Source: Streptosporangium brasiliense (GTDB taxonomy: Bacteria; Actinomycetota; Actinomycetes; Streptosporangiales; Streptosporangiaceae). Taken from it: a stretch of DNA of 64,000 nt. The notes under the pieces were generated by a model. The model had not been told where the DNA came from and made no database searches. It was given only the letters and a program-made list of their open reading frames with translations. Below, piece by piece: positions 26,123 through 34,275 of this stretch (position 1 is the first letter of the stretch; each line of letters begins with the position of its first letter). Both the position numbers and the translations under genes were made by a program. Location: NCBI RefSeq assembly GCF_030811595.1, contig NZ_JAUSRB010000001.1, positions 558,001 to 622,000 on the forward strand, written 5' to 3'.

Positions 26123-27233
26123 CGAACTCCGTGACCAGGCACCCGGGCCGCATCTCGATCTGATCGGGACGATGGCGTTCCGGGCGGCCGGCGCCGCCCA
26201 GCGGCTGGGGGTCTTCGAGGCACTCCTGGACGGGCCGCTGCCCGTGACCGAGCTGGCGGCCCGGACGGGCACGGACGCCGGCGCCCTGCCCGTCCTGCTG
26301 GACGCGCTCGTCTCCTTCGGCTACCTCGACCGGCTGCCCGACCGGCGCTACGCCGCCAGCCCGATGGCGGCCGTGCTGGACCGGCGGAGCCCGTGGAGCT
26401 ACGCCCCGGCGCTGGCCTTCTGGCAGGACCTGCTGGGCGAGCTCTGGGACGGGCTGGAGGAGACCGTCCGCACCGGCCGTCCCCAGGCCGACTTCTACGG
26501 GTGGCTGGAGAGCCGGCCGCGGACGCTGCGCGAGTTCCAGGCCATGCTGGACGGGATGGCCACCGGGCTCGCGCCGCTGGTCGCCGCGGCCGCGCCCGAC
26601 CCGGGGGAGCGGCTGCTCGACGTCGGCGGCGGCCACGCCCGCTACAGCATCGCCTTCTGCCAGGCCCATCCCCGGCTCACCGCGACGATCGTGGACCTGC
26701 CGGAGGCGCTGCGGGGCGGCCGGGCCAGGATCGAGCGGGCCGGGCTGGGCGGCCGCGTCACGGCGGTCCCGGGCGACGTGGCCCGGGCCGACCTCGGCGC
26801 CGGCCACGACACGGCGCTGCTGTTCAACCTCTGCCACGGCTTCGACGGGCCGGGCAACCGCGCGCTGCTGGCGCGGGTCGCCGCCGCGCTGCGTCCCGGC
26901 GGCACGGTGCTGATCCTGGAGCCCTTCGCGGATCTGCCCGAGGGCACGCCACCGGTGGCCGAGGCGTTCACCCGGGCCTTCAGCCTCAACCTCGCCGTCA
27001 CCCAGGGCGGCCGGATCTACTCCTTCGACGAGGTCGCCGGATGGCTGGCCGAGGCCGGGTTCGGCCGGATCGAGCGGCACGCGATCGACGGCCCCAGCGA
27101 ACTGCTCGTCGCCCGCCTGCCCGGGGCGGAGCGGACCCCGGAGACAGACGCGGAGCGGACCCCGGAATCCGGGGCGGAGCGGACCCCGGAGACAGGCGCG
27201 GACGCGGCCCGGACCCGTGGGGAGGACGGATGA
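26100..27233 (+). CDS. SAM-dependent O-methyltransferase
   Basis: This 377-residue enzyme is of the plant/actinomycete small-molecule O-methyltransferase type. A winged-helix dimerisation domain (about 15-100: AAGAAQRLGVFEALLDGPLP) is followed by a Rossmann SAM domain (LLDVGGGHARYSIAF, VDLPEAL, LFNLCHGFDG). The last about 30 residues are a low-complexity tail of 8-residue repeats (AERTPETD-like), unusual for the family. It overlaps the exporter by 23 bases and the flavoenzyme start by 4 (ATGA). The neighbouring hydroxylase suggests methylation of a freshly introduced phenolic hydroxyl (inference). Confidence 0.85.
   Translation: MPLYLDPDELRDQAPGPHLDLIGTMAFRAAGAAQRLGVFEALLDGPLPVTELAARTGTDAGALPVLLDALVSFGYLDRLPDRRYAASPMAAVLDRRSPWSYAPALAFWQDLLGELWDGLEETVRTGRPQADFYGWLESRPRTLREFQAMLDGMATGLAPLVAAAAPDPGERLLDVGGGHARYSIAFCQAHPRLTATIVDLPEALRGGRARIERAGLGGRVTAVPGDVARADLGAGHDTALLFNLCHGFDGPGNRALLARVAAALRPGGTVLILEPFADLPEGTPPVAEAFTRAFSLNLAVTQGGRIYSFDEVAGWLAEAGFGRIERHAIDGPSELLVARLPGAERTPETDAERTPESGAERTPETGADAARTRGEDG
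27122..27200 (+). repeat. 24-bp tandem repeats inside the methyltransferase 3' end
   Basis: Three copies of GCGGAGCGGACCCCGGA occur at 24-base intervals and encode AERTPE repeats. Length variation here would not alter the reading frame. Confidence 0.7.
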
Positions 27234-28552
27234 GGCGCCGGATCATCATCGTCGGGGCGGGCCCGGCGGGGACGCTGCTGGCCTGCCACCTCGCCGGGCG
27301 CGGCTTCCAGGTGGACGTCTACGAGCGGCGGGCCGACCCCCGCCTGCTCGACGAGGACGAGAGCAGGTCGATCAACCTCGGCCTGTCCGCCCGGGGGATC
27401 AAGGCGCTCGACGGCATCGGGCTGATGGGGACGTTGTGGCCGCTCACCGTGCCGATGCGGGGCCGGGCCATCCACCTGCGCGGCGGCGGGGCGCCGTTCC
27501 AGCCCTACGGCGCGCACGAGGGGGAGATCCTCCACTCGGTGCTGCGCCGGGACCTGATCACCACGCTGATCGACCACGCCGAGACCCTGCCCGGGGTGAG
27601 CTTCCACTTCCGGCACCGGCTGGTCGGCCTCGACCGCGAGGCGGCGGTCGTCCATCTCGTCGAGGAGGACACCGGGGCCGCGCTCACCGTCCCCGGCACC
27701 GCGGTGATCGGCGCGGACGGCGCGTTCTCGCAGGTCCGCACCCATATGCAGCAGGGGCTCAGGGTGGACCACCACCAGGAGTTCCTGGAGTGGGGGTACA
27801 AGGAGCTGACGATCCCCGCCGCCGACGACGGGTCGGCCAGGGCCAGGCTGGAGGCCCTGCACGTGTGGCCCGGCCAGGACGCCCTCATCGTCGCCCACCC
27901 CAACCGGGACAACTCCCTCACCGGCACGCTCTTCCTGCCGGCCGGGCGGTTCGCGGAGATCGCCGACCCGGAGGCGTTCTTCCGGGAGCGCTTCCCCGAC
28001 GCGATCGAGCTCATGCCCCACCTGGCCAAGGAGTACGCCGAGCATCCCGTCGGGCATCTGGTGTCGATCCGCACCTCGCTCTGGCACTACCGGGACAGGG
28101 TCGCCCTCATCGGCGACGCCTGTCACGCGGTCTACCCCTTCTACGGCCAGGGCATGAACGCGGCGCTGGAGGACTGCACGGTCCTCGACCGCTGCGTCGG
28201 CGCCCACCCCGATGACCTCGGCAGGGCCTTCGCCGAGTACCAGCGCCTGCGCAAGCCGCACACCGACGTGCTGGACGAGCTGTCCAGGCAGAACTTCGTG
28301 GAGCTGCGCGAGCGGCTCCGCTCCCCGCTCCACCTCGCGCGCAAGAAGGCGGACCTGCTGCTCGCCCGGCTCCTGCCCGGCCGCTGGGTCCCGCTCTACA
28401 CGATGATCTCGCACACGACCATCCCGTACGCGGACGCCCTCACCCGCGCCCGGCGCCAGGACGCGATCCTGCGCTGGGCCGGGACCGCGGCGGGCGCCGC
28501 GGCGCTGGCCGCCGTACGGCGGAGCACCCGGAAGGGCGGAGCACGATGCTGA
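27230..28552 (+). CDS. FAD-dependent monooxygenase, kynurenine 3-monooxygenase-like
   Basis: This 440-residue flavoprotein hydroxylase has a dinucleotide fold at the N-terminus (IIIVGAGPAGTLLACHLAGR). The SINLGLSARGIKALDGIG segment, the GDACHAVYPFYGQGMNAALE motif and the C-terminal IPYADALTRARRQ helix all match the kynurenine 3-monooxygenase family rather than generic PHBH enzymes. The expected reaction is ring hydroxylation of kynurenine or a related aryl amino acid. I see no tryptophan dioxygenase or kynureninase nearby, so it probably serves the peptide pathway rather than tryptophan breakdown. It is coupled to the methyltransferase through ATGA. Confidence 0.85.
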   Translation: MRRRIIIVGAGPAGTLLACHLAGRGFQVDVYERRADPRLLDEDESRSINLGLSARGIKALDGIGLMGTLWPLTVPMRGRAIHLRGGGAPFQPYGAHEGEILHSVLRRDLITTLIDHAETLPGVSFHFRHRLVGLDREAAVVHLVEEDTGAALTVPGTAVIGADGAFSQVRTHMQQGLRVDHHQEFLEWGYKELTIPAADDGSARARLEALHVWPGQDALIVAHPNRDNSLTGTLFLPAGRFAEIADPEAFFRERFPDAIELMPHLAKEYAEHPVGHLVSIRTSLWHYRDRVALIGDACHAVYPFYGQGMNAALEDCTVLDRCVGAHPDDLGRAFAEYQRLRKPHTDVLDELSRQNFVELRERLRSPLHLARKKADLLLARLLPGRWVPLYTMISHTTIPYADALTRARRQDAILRWAGTAAGAAALAAVRRSTRKGGARC

Positions 28553-29220
28553 CCGATCCCGCGGACCCCACCCGCCTGCTGGTCGAGACCTCCGACCTGG
28601 ACGGCGGCCACGAGCTGGTCAGGCGGTACGGCGCGGCCCTCGGGGAGATCGTCGCCTGGGCGCGGGAGTATCTGTGCCGCCCCCACGGCGATCTCGGCAG
28701 GAAGGGCCCGGTCTGCCCATACGCCCAGACGTCGCTGGAGCGGGGCACCTTCTACCTGGGCGTCCATCCCGGAACGCCGGACGGCGCCGAGGCGGCCGAG
28801 GTGCTCGACGGCTACCGGGACTGGTTCCTCCGGCTGGTCTCGCCGCCCGGGGTGTCCCCGCAGTACCGGACCATCCTGGTGCTCTTCCCCGACCTGTCCG
28901 AGGCCGGGGCGGCCGAGGTGATCGACGCCGCCCAGGAGGCGCTCAAGTCGCGTTACGTCTCCGAGGGACTGATGATCGGGGAGTTCTACCCCGGCCCGCC
29001 GCCCAAGGCCGGGCTCTGGAACCCCGGGTTCCGGCCGCTGGGCAGCCCGGTCCCGCTGCTGGCGGTCCGGCACATGGTCGCCACCGACTTCCCGTTCCTG
29101 CGTGAGGACCCCGCACACCTGGCCGCCTACCTGGAGCGGTTCGGCCACCGCCCGCCCGCCGCGCTCAGGGAGGAGATCCAGGCGGCTGCCCGCCACCACG
29201 GCCTGCTGGCCGCGACCTGA
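28546..29220 (+). CDS. DUF6875-like protein of unknown function
   Basis: This 224-residue soluble protein is the last gene of the operon and overlaps the flavoenzyme gene by 7 bases. It contains GPVCPYAQTSLERGTFYLG, a Tyr/Pro-rich middle (YPGPPPKAGLWNPGF) and LAVRHMVATDFPFL. I believe it belongs to the uncharacterised DUF6875 family found in natural-product loci. No catalytic motif is evident, although the conserved CPYA segment could take part in binding. Its coupling suggests a role with the flavoenzyme or the aryl substrate; I would not assign a reaction. Confidence 0.6.
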   Translation: MLTDPADPTRLLVETSDLDGGHELVRRYGAALGEIVAWAREYLCRPHGDLGRKGPVCPYAQTSLERGTFYLGVHPGTPDGAEAAEVLDGYRDWFLRLVSPPGVSPQYRTILVLFPDLSEAGAAEVIDAAQEALKSRYVSEGLMIGEFYPGPPPKAGLWNPGFRPLGSPVPLLAVRHMVATDFPFLREDPAHLAAYLERFGHRPPAALREEIQAAARHHGLLAAT

Positions 29221-29230
29221 CCACGCAACA

Positions 29231-29274
29231 GTACGGCCCGCGCCCAGGGGGGTCCTCCCGGGTGCGGGCCGTAC
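29231..29274. terminator. Bidirectional terminator
   Basis: A 15-bp stem (GTACGGCCCGCGCCC with its complement, one G-U pair) and a 14-base loop lie between the convergent DUF6875-like gene and NagZ copy 2. It would stop both transcripts. Confidence 0.8.
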
Positions 29275-29292
29275 CGGCATGTGACCGGCGGA

Positions 29293-30747
29293 TCAGACGC
29301 CGAGCAGCTCGGCGGCCGCCTGGGCGTTGGCGCGGGCGGCGCCGTACGTGGCGAGGTAGGTGACGCCCTCGGGCCGCCAGATCGGCAGGCCCATCTCGAC
29401 CACCGTGGCGTCGGGGCGGGCGCTCAGCAGCGCGGAGACCACCGACTTGCTGGACTCGTAGCGGTGGGCGTCCTTGACCACGACGATCAGGGAACGGCCG
29501 ATGGCACGCTCCAGGATGCCCGGGACGTCCGCGGCCTCGGGCTTGACCCGGAGGATCTCCGCCTGCGGCAGCAGGGGCGCGAAACCCCACGGAACGTCGC
29601 CGACGGCGATGGTCGGCGGGGTGTCCACCTCCACCACCAGCGGGTCGACCAGTGGGGACGCCGAGCCGGTGAGGCTGATCGCGCGGCGGGCGGCGGCCAG
29701 GCCGATCAGGTTCTCCTCCGCCTGACCCGCGCGGGGCATGCCGAACCAGGCGCGCAGGCGCTCCACCCGCTCGGCCGCCGCCTCCAGCCGGGCCCGCGGC
29801 AGCCGGCCGTCCCCGACCGCGGCGACGATCTCGGCGATGATCCGGTGGACGTCCTCCTCGGTCGGCAGCGGGCCGAGGCAGAGCAGGTCGGCCCCGGCGG
29901 CCAGTGAGAGCACCGAGCCGCCGGCCAGGCCGTAGGCGTCGGTGACGGCCTTCATGTCGAGGGCGTCGGAGACGATCACGCCGTCGTAGCCCAGTTCGCC
30001 GCGGAGCAGACCGGTCAGGGCGGCGGTCGACAGCGTGGCCGGGGCGGTGCCGGTCAGGGCCGGGACGCGGACGTGCGCGGTCATGATGGACCTGGTCCCG
30101 GCGTCGATCGCGGCGCGGAAGGGCACGAGCTCGCGCTCCCGCAGCAGTTCGAGGGAGGCGTCGACGAGCGGGACCTCCAGGTGGGAGTCCTGGCGGGTGG
30201 CGCCGTGGCCGGGGAAGTGCTTGACGCAGGCGGCCACGCCGGCCGCCTGGAGGCCGTGGACCGCGGCGACGGTGTGCCGGGCGACCAGCGCGGTGTCCGG
30301 CCCGAACGAGCGGGTGCCGATCACCGGGTTGTCGTCGGCGGTGTTCACGTCGGCGGACGGCGCCATGTCGAGGTTGACGCCGCACCGGGCCAGGTCGTCG
30401 CCGATGGAGCGGTAGACGCGCCGGGTCAGCTCGACGTCGTCGACGGCGCCGAGGGCGGCGTTGCCGGGGTAGGGGCTGCCCACGTGGTAGTCGAGGCGGG
30501 TGACGTCGCCGCCCTCCTCGTCCAGTGAGATGACCGGGTCGCCGGCCTCGCGCAGGCGGGCGGTCAGCCCGGACAGCTGGGCGGGGTCCGCGACGTTGAA
30601 ACCGAAGAGGGTGACGCCGCCGAGACCGTTCTGCAGGTCCCGGAGCACCCATTCAGGGGCGGTGGTGCCCTGGAAGGCGACGAGCAACGTGCCGGCCGCG
30701 AGACGACGCAGCCCCTGATCGCTGGAGTCCGCGATGAGCTCAGACAT
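29293..30747 (-). CDS. GH3 beta-N-acetylhexosaminidase, NagZ type (copy 2)
   Basis: This 484-residue family 3 glycosidase is paralogous to the protein at 17162. It has the NagZ Asp/His loop (KHFPGHGATRQDSHLEVP) and the nucleophile segment VSDALDMKAV. I saw no signal peptide, so the substrate is probably imported first. It lies downstream of the ABC importer on the same strand, but a strong hairpin (30801-30840) and a palindrome (30762-30778) separate them, so it has its own promoter. It probably trims GlcNAc from the imported oligosaccharide or muropeptide. Confidence 0.87.
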   Translation of the reverse strand: MSELIADSSDQGLRRLAAGTLLVAFQGTTAPEWVLRDLQNGLGGVTLFGFNVADPAQLSGLTARLREAGDPVISLDEEGGDVTRLDYHVGSPYPGNAALGAVDDVELTRRVYRSIGDDLARCGVNLDMAPSADVNTADDNPVIGTRSFGPDTALVARHTVAAVHGLQAAGVAACVKHFPGHGATRQDSHLEVPLVDASLELLRERELVPFRAAIDAGTRSIMTAHVRVPALTGTAPATLSTAALTGLLRGELGYDGVIVSDALDMKAVTDAYGLAGGSVLSLAAGADLLCLGPLPTEEDVHRIIAEIVAAVGDGRLPRARLEAAAERVERLRAWFGMPRAGQAEENLIGLAAARRAISLTGSASPLVDPLVVEVDTPPTIAVGDVPWGFAPLLPQAEILRVKPEAADVPGILERAIGRSLIVVVKDAHRYESSKSVVSALLSARPDATVVEMGLPIWRPEGVTYLATYGAARANAQAAAELLGV

Positions 30748-30761
30748 GGCGCTACCTGATT

Positions 30762-30778
30762 CCTTACCTGAGGTTAGG
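30762..30778. promoter_or_regulatory. Palindromic operator before NagZ copy 2
   Basis: CCTTACCTGAGGTTAGG is a 17-base near-perfect palindrome (CCTNACCT-G-AGGTTAGG) ending 15 bases upstream of the ATG. It differs from the ROK-type boxes elsewhere in the window and suggests a different regulator. Confidence 0.5.
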
Positions 30779-30800
30779 GGGTGTCGAATATGAGACAGGG

Positions 30801-30840
30801 CTGGTACGGCTCGCGCCTTGTGGGTGCGGAGCCGTACCAG
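30801..30840 (-). terminator. Terminator of the sugar importer operon
   Basis: A 12-bp perfect stem (CTGGTACGGCTC with GAGCCGTACCAG) lies 13 bases after the last permease stop. Confidence 0.75.
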
Positions 30841-30852
30841 CCCCAGGAGGGG

Positions 30853-31707
30853 TTAGCCCTTGACGGCGCCCGAGACGAGGCCGGTGACCATCCGTCGCTG
30901 CACCAGGAGGAAGAAGACGACGACGGGGATCGTCATCATCGTGGAGCCGGCCATGATGGCGCCCCAGTCGGTGCCCCGCTGCCCGAAGAAGAACTGCAGC
31001 GCGACGGGCATCGTGTAGCCCGAGGAGTCCGACATCAGGATGAGCGCGAAGATCAGCTCGTTCCAGGCGGTGATGAACGAGAAGATGCTCGTCGCCACCA
31101 GGCCGGGGGCCACCAGCGGGAACAGGACCTTCCAGAAGGTCGTGAACCGGCTGGCGCCGTCGATCCAGGCGGCCTCCTCCAGGGATTTGGGCACCGCGGC
31201 GACGAACGTGCGCAGCATCCAGATGCCGAAGGGGAGGGTCAGGCCGACGTTGATGACGATCAGGCCCAGCAGCTGGTCGTAGAGGCCGAGCCGCTTGACG
31301 TTGAGGAAGAGCGGGATGAGCAGGGCCTCGGCCGGGATCATCTGGACGATGAGCAGCAGGACCAGGAAGCCGGCGCGGCCCCTGAACCTGAAGCGGGCGA
31401 TGGCGGTGGCCGCCAGCAGCGCGAAGACGGCGCCGATGAGCACGGTGCCCAGGGCCACGATCGCGCTGTTGCGCATGTAGAGCCAGATGGAGTTGCCGGC
31501 CACGCCCTCGCTGAGGACCCGGTCCAGGTGTTCGAGGGTGAACTCCGTGGGGAACGGGATGAAGTCCGTCGTGAAGATCTGGTCGTTGGTCTTGAAGGAG
31601 GTCGAGACCATCCAGTAGACGGGGAAGACCGCGAATATGAAGACCAGGACGCCGGCGGCGTTGAGCGCGGCCTTCGTGAGGCGCTTGCGTGCGATCGGAG
31701 TCATCAC
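30853..31707 (-). CDS. Sugar ABC transporter permease (MalG-type)
   Basis: This 284-residue inner-membrane permease of the CUT1 carbohydrate uptake family has six predicted helices. The cytoplasmic EAA loop EEAAWIDGASRFTTFWKVLF contacts the ATPase. It overlaps the upstream permease gene by 4 bases. No ATPase gene lies in the window; actinobacteria often use a shared MsiK-type ATPase encoded elsewhere. Confidence 0.92.
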   Translation of the reverse strand: MMTPIARKRLTKAALNAAGVLVFIFAVFPVYWMVSTSFKTNDQIFTTDFIPFPTEFTLEHLDRVLSEGVAGNSIWLYMRNSAIVALGTVLIGAVFALLAATAIARFRFRGRAGFLVLLLIVQMIPAEALLIPLFLNVKRLGLYDQLLGLIVINVGLTLPFGIWMLRTFVAAVPKSLEEAAWIDGASRFTTFWKVLFPLVAPGLVATSIFSFITAWNELIFALILMSDSSGYTMPVALQFFFGQRGTDWGAIMAGSTMMTIPVVVFFLLVQRRMVTGLVSGAVKG

Positions 31708-32717
31708 ATCTCCTCCGTCTTCACGATCTGCCGGACATAGACGGCGGTGACGACCAGCAGCAGCAGGGTGAGGATCACCGCGATCGCCGCACCGGTGCCC
31801 ATCTTCGGCGGGCTGCGGAAGGCCTCGGCGAAGGAGAACATGGACAGGTTGAACGCCTCACGGTTGGTCGGACCGTTCATCAGCACGTAGAGCTGGCTGA
31901 AGACCTTGAAGTTCCAGATGATGGACAGGATCGTCAGCACCGAGAACACCGGCTTGAGCAGCGGCAGGGTGATCTTCCTGAAGGTCCGCCAGGGGCCGGA
32001 GCCGTCGACCCTCGCCGCCTCGTAGAGCTCGGTGGGGATGCCCTTGAGGCCGGCCAGCACCGACACCGCGATGAACGGGAACGAGGCCCAGACCACGCAG
32101 ACGATCAGCACGAGATAGATGGTGACCGCGTCGTTGAGCCAGGGCTCGCCGGTCCAGTCGGACCGCCCGAACAGCAGGCTGGACAGCCAGTCCGGGAGCA
32201 GGTTGAGCACCCAGTTGATCATTCCGGCGTCGGCGTCGAAGAGCCAGCGCCAGATGACGCCCTGGGCGACCGGCGGTACCGCCCAGGCGGACATGATGCC
32301 GACGACCACGAACGTGGACATCTTCTTGCCGAGCTTGTTGAGCAGCGCGCCCACCGCGGTCCCGAGGACCAGCGTCAGGGTCACCGTGATGGCGGCGAAC
32401 ACGACGGTGTTGCGGAGCGAGGACCAGAAGATCTCGTTGTCCAGCACCTTGGTGTAGTTGTCCCAGCCCACCCAGTCGGCCGGCTTCTTGCCGTTGATCT
32501 GGGGGATGCCCACCTTCTGGAACGAGATGACGATCATCTGGAACAGCGGGTAGAGCAGCAGTCCGGCGATCACCATGAGGCCGGGCACGAGCAGGGCGTA
32601 CGGGATGACCCACGGAGGGAGCCCGCTGGCCTTGGCGGGGCGTTGCGGGCTGTGACGGCGCCGCCCCGGGGCGGGGGGGTTGCCCCCGCCCCGGGCGATC
32701 GTAGACGTGTTCGTCAT
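31704..32717 (-). CDS. Sugar ABC transporter permease (MalF-type)
   Basis: This is the 337-residue partner permease of the same CUT1 importer. A Pro/Arg-rich cytoplasmic leader precedes about six helices, and the EAA loop is EAARVDGSGPWRTFRKITLP. It starts 4 bases after the binding-protein stop and is coupled to the second permease by an overlapping ATGA. It forms the membrane channel with the MalG-type subunit. Confidence 0.92.
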   Translation of the reverse strand: MTNTSTIARGGGNPPAPGRRRHSPQRPAKASGLPPWVIPYALLVPGLMVIAGLLLYPLFQMIVISFQKVGIPQINGKKPADWVGWDNYTKVLDNEIFWSSLRNTVVFAAITVTLTLVLGTAVGALLNKLGKKMSTFVVVGIMSAWAVPPVAQGVIWRWLFDADAGMINWVLNLLPDWLSSLLFGRSDWTGEPWLNDAVTIYLVLIVCVVWASFPFIAVSVLAGLKGIPTELYEAARVDGSGPWRTFRKITLPLLKPVFSVLTILSIIWNFKVFSQLYVLMNGPTNREAFNLSMFSFAEAFRSPPKMGTGAAIAVILTLLLLVVTAVYVRQIVKTEEM

Positions 32718-32721
32718 GTGA

Positions 32722-34053
32722 CTACTGGTTCAGGATCTCTTCGATTTCCCCGTTGGCCTTGCTGAGCGCCTCGTCAGCGGTGGCCTTGCCCTCGATGACG
32801 GAGCGCGCGGCGTTCTGCAGCACGGCCTTGGTCTCGTTGGCCTCGGTCCAGTTGGAGTCGGCCGGGAAGGCCTTGGCCTTGGCGAAGGCCGCCGCGAACG
32901 GGGCCAGCGCCGGGTCCGAGCTCAGCTTCGCCAGCGCCTCGGGGTAGATCGGCAGCAGGCCGCCCTCGGTGGCGTAACGGCCCGCCCACTCCTTGTTGGT
33001 GGCCATCTTCAGGTACTCGGCCGCGAGTTCCTTGTTCTTGGCGCTGTCCCAGATGGCGATGTCGTTGCCGCCGAAGAAGGACGGGGCCTCGCCGCCGGAC
33101 TTGGCCGGCAGCGGGAAGAAGGCCAGCTTGTCGGCCTTCAGCTTGCCCTTGCTGTCCACCTCGATGCCGGGCAGGTCCCAGCCGGCGGTCAGGTACATGC
33201 CGACCTTGTTGTTGGCGAAGCGCTTGCGGATGTCCACCGTGTTCTGGGTGAGACGCGACTTACCGGACAGGCCGTCGGTGACCAGGCCCGTGTAGGTGGC
33301 GAAGCCGGCCTTGAACTTGGGGTCGGTCACCTTGCCGACCCACTTGTCGCCCTCCTTGAGGGCGTACTCGCCGCCCTCGGACCAGGCGAACGCGCCGAGC
33401 AGGTGGTTGGCGTCGGAGCCACCGTTGAAGGCGAAGCCGTCGACGTCCTTGCCCTTCTCCGCCTGGATCTTCTTGGCCGCGGCGACCAGCTCGTCCCAGG
33501 TCTTGGGGACCTCGATGTCGAGCTCCTTGAACCAGTCCTTGCGGTAGAGCACCGCGCGGGAGCCGGCGCCCCAAGGCAGGGCGTAGACCTCGTTGTCGAT
33601 GGTCTCCAGGCCGAGCAGGTTCTTCGGGATCTCGGCCTGGTCGCCGGCCTCGACCAGCGGGGTGACCGGGGCGAGGGCCTCCTGGCTCTGCCAGAGCGGT
33701 ACCTGGTCGTTGCCGATCTCGGTGACGTCCGGGCCGGCGCCGCCCGCGGCGGCGGCGGTGAACTTGTCGTTCACCTGGGGCCACGGGATCCACTCAAGCT
33801 TGATCTTGGCGCCGGACTCCTTCTCGAAGGCCGCGTTCAGGTCGTCCATGTATTTCTGGGCGGCCGGGTTGCTGTCACCGAGACGCCACACGGTCAGGGT
33901 CTGGCCGGCGTATTTCGGACCGGAGGCCGCGGTGGAGGCGCCGGCCTGCGGGTCGGCGCTCTTGGCGGGCTCGCTGGCGGAGCCACATGCGGCGAGGCCC
34001 AGGGCCAGGGCGGCGGTGGTAGCAGTCGTAACCGCGATCTTCGTGATTTTCAC
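32722..34053 (-). CDS. Sugar ABC transporter substrate-binding lipoprotein
   Basis: This 443-residue extracellular lipoprotein has a Lys-containing signal peptide ending in the lipobox LAAC with lipidated C23. The mature protein shows the CUT1 family 1 binding fold (LTVWRLGDSNPAAQKYMDDL, GPDVTEIGNDQVPLW, YALPWGAGSRAVLYRKDWF). Neighbouring NagZ enzymes and ROK regulators suggest a GlcNAc-containing oligosaccharide or muropeptide as ligand, similar to chitobiose-binding DasA proteins, but the sequence alone does not prove it. It is transcribed divergently from ROK2, with an operator between them. Confidence 0.9.
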   Translation of the reverse strand: MKITKIAVTTATTAALALGLAACGSASEPAKSADPQAGASTAASGPKYAGQTLTVWRLGDSNPAAQKYMDDLNAAFEKESGAKIKLEWIPWPQVNDKFTAAAAGGAGPDVTEIGNDQVPLWQSQEALAPVTPLVEAGDQAEIPKNLLGLETIDNEVYALPWGAGSRAVLYRKDWFKELDIEVPKTWDELVAAAKKIQAEKGKDVDGFAFNGGSDANHLLGAFAWSEGGEYALKEGDKWVGKVTDPKFKAGFATYTGLVTDGLSGKSRLTQNTVDIRKRFANNKVGMYLTAGWDLPGIEVDSKGKLKADKLAFFPLPAKSGGEAPSFFGGNDIAIWDSAKNKELAAEYLKMATNKEWAGRYATEGGLLPIYPEALAKLSSDPALAPFAAAFAKAKAFPADSNWTEANETKAVLQNAARSVIEGKATADEALSKANGEIEEILNQ

Positions 34054-34188
34054 TTCGGGGTTCTCCCTTCCCGGCTTCGCGTCGGGGTCGCGCTTCGGGT
34101 GCCGGCGCGGTCCCCATGCCCCGCCACACCTGGTCGAAGGCGCCTCCTCACGGTCGGCGCTCTGACATCCCGCAGCCTGCTGTCACTC

Positions 34189-34237
34189 TTGCCTGCGGGC
34201 TGACTAGGGCTAAACTAACAAGAAACTTTCTTAAAAG
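34189..34237. promoter_or_regulatory. Divergent promoter and ROK-type operator (importer/ROK2)
   Basis: TTGCCT (34189-34194) and TAAACT (34211-34216), 16 bases apart, form a plus-strand promoter. AACAAGAAACTTTCTTAAAA follows directly at the expected start of transcription. The box lies between the binding-protein gene and ROK2 and matches the ones at 13664 and 18748. Confidence 0.65.
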
Positions 34238-34275
34238 AAACGATCGTTAGCGGATCGTGACGGGGGGGAGCAGTC

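Noticed and set aside
27230-28552. Tryptophan catabolism role for the flavoenzyme
   Set aside because: No dioxygenase, formamidase or kynureninase is nearby and the gene is embedded in a synthetase operon.
20263-29220. Pyrrolobenzodiazepine cluster
   Set aside because: The anthranilate-loading module, kynureninase and proline-modifying genes are absent from the window.
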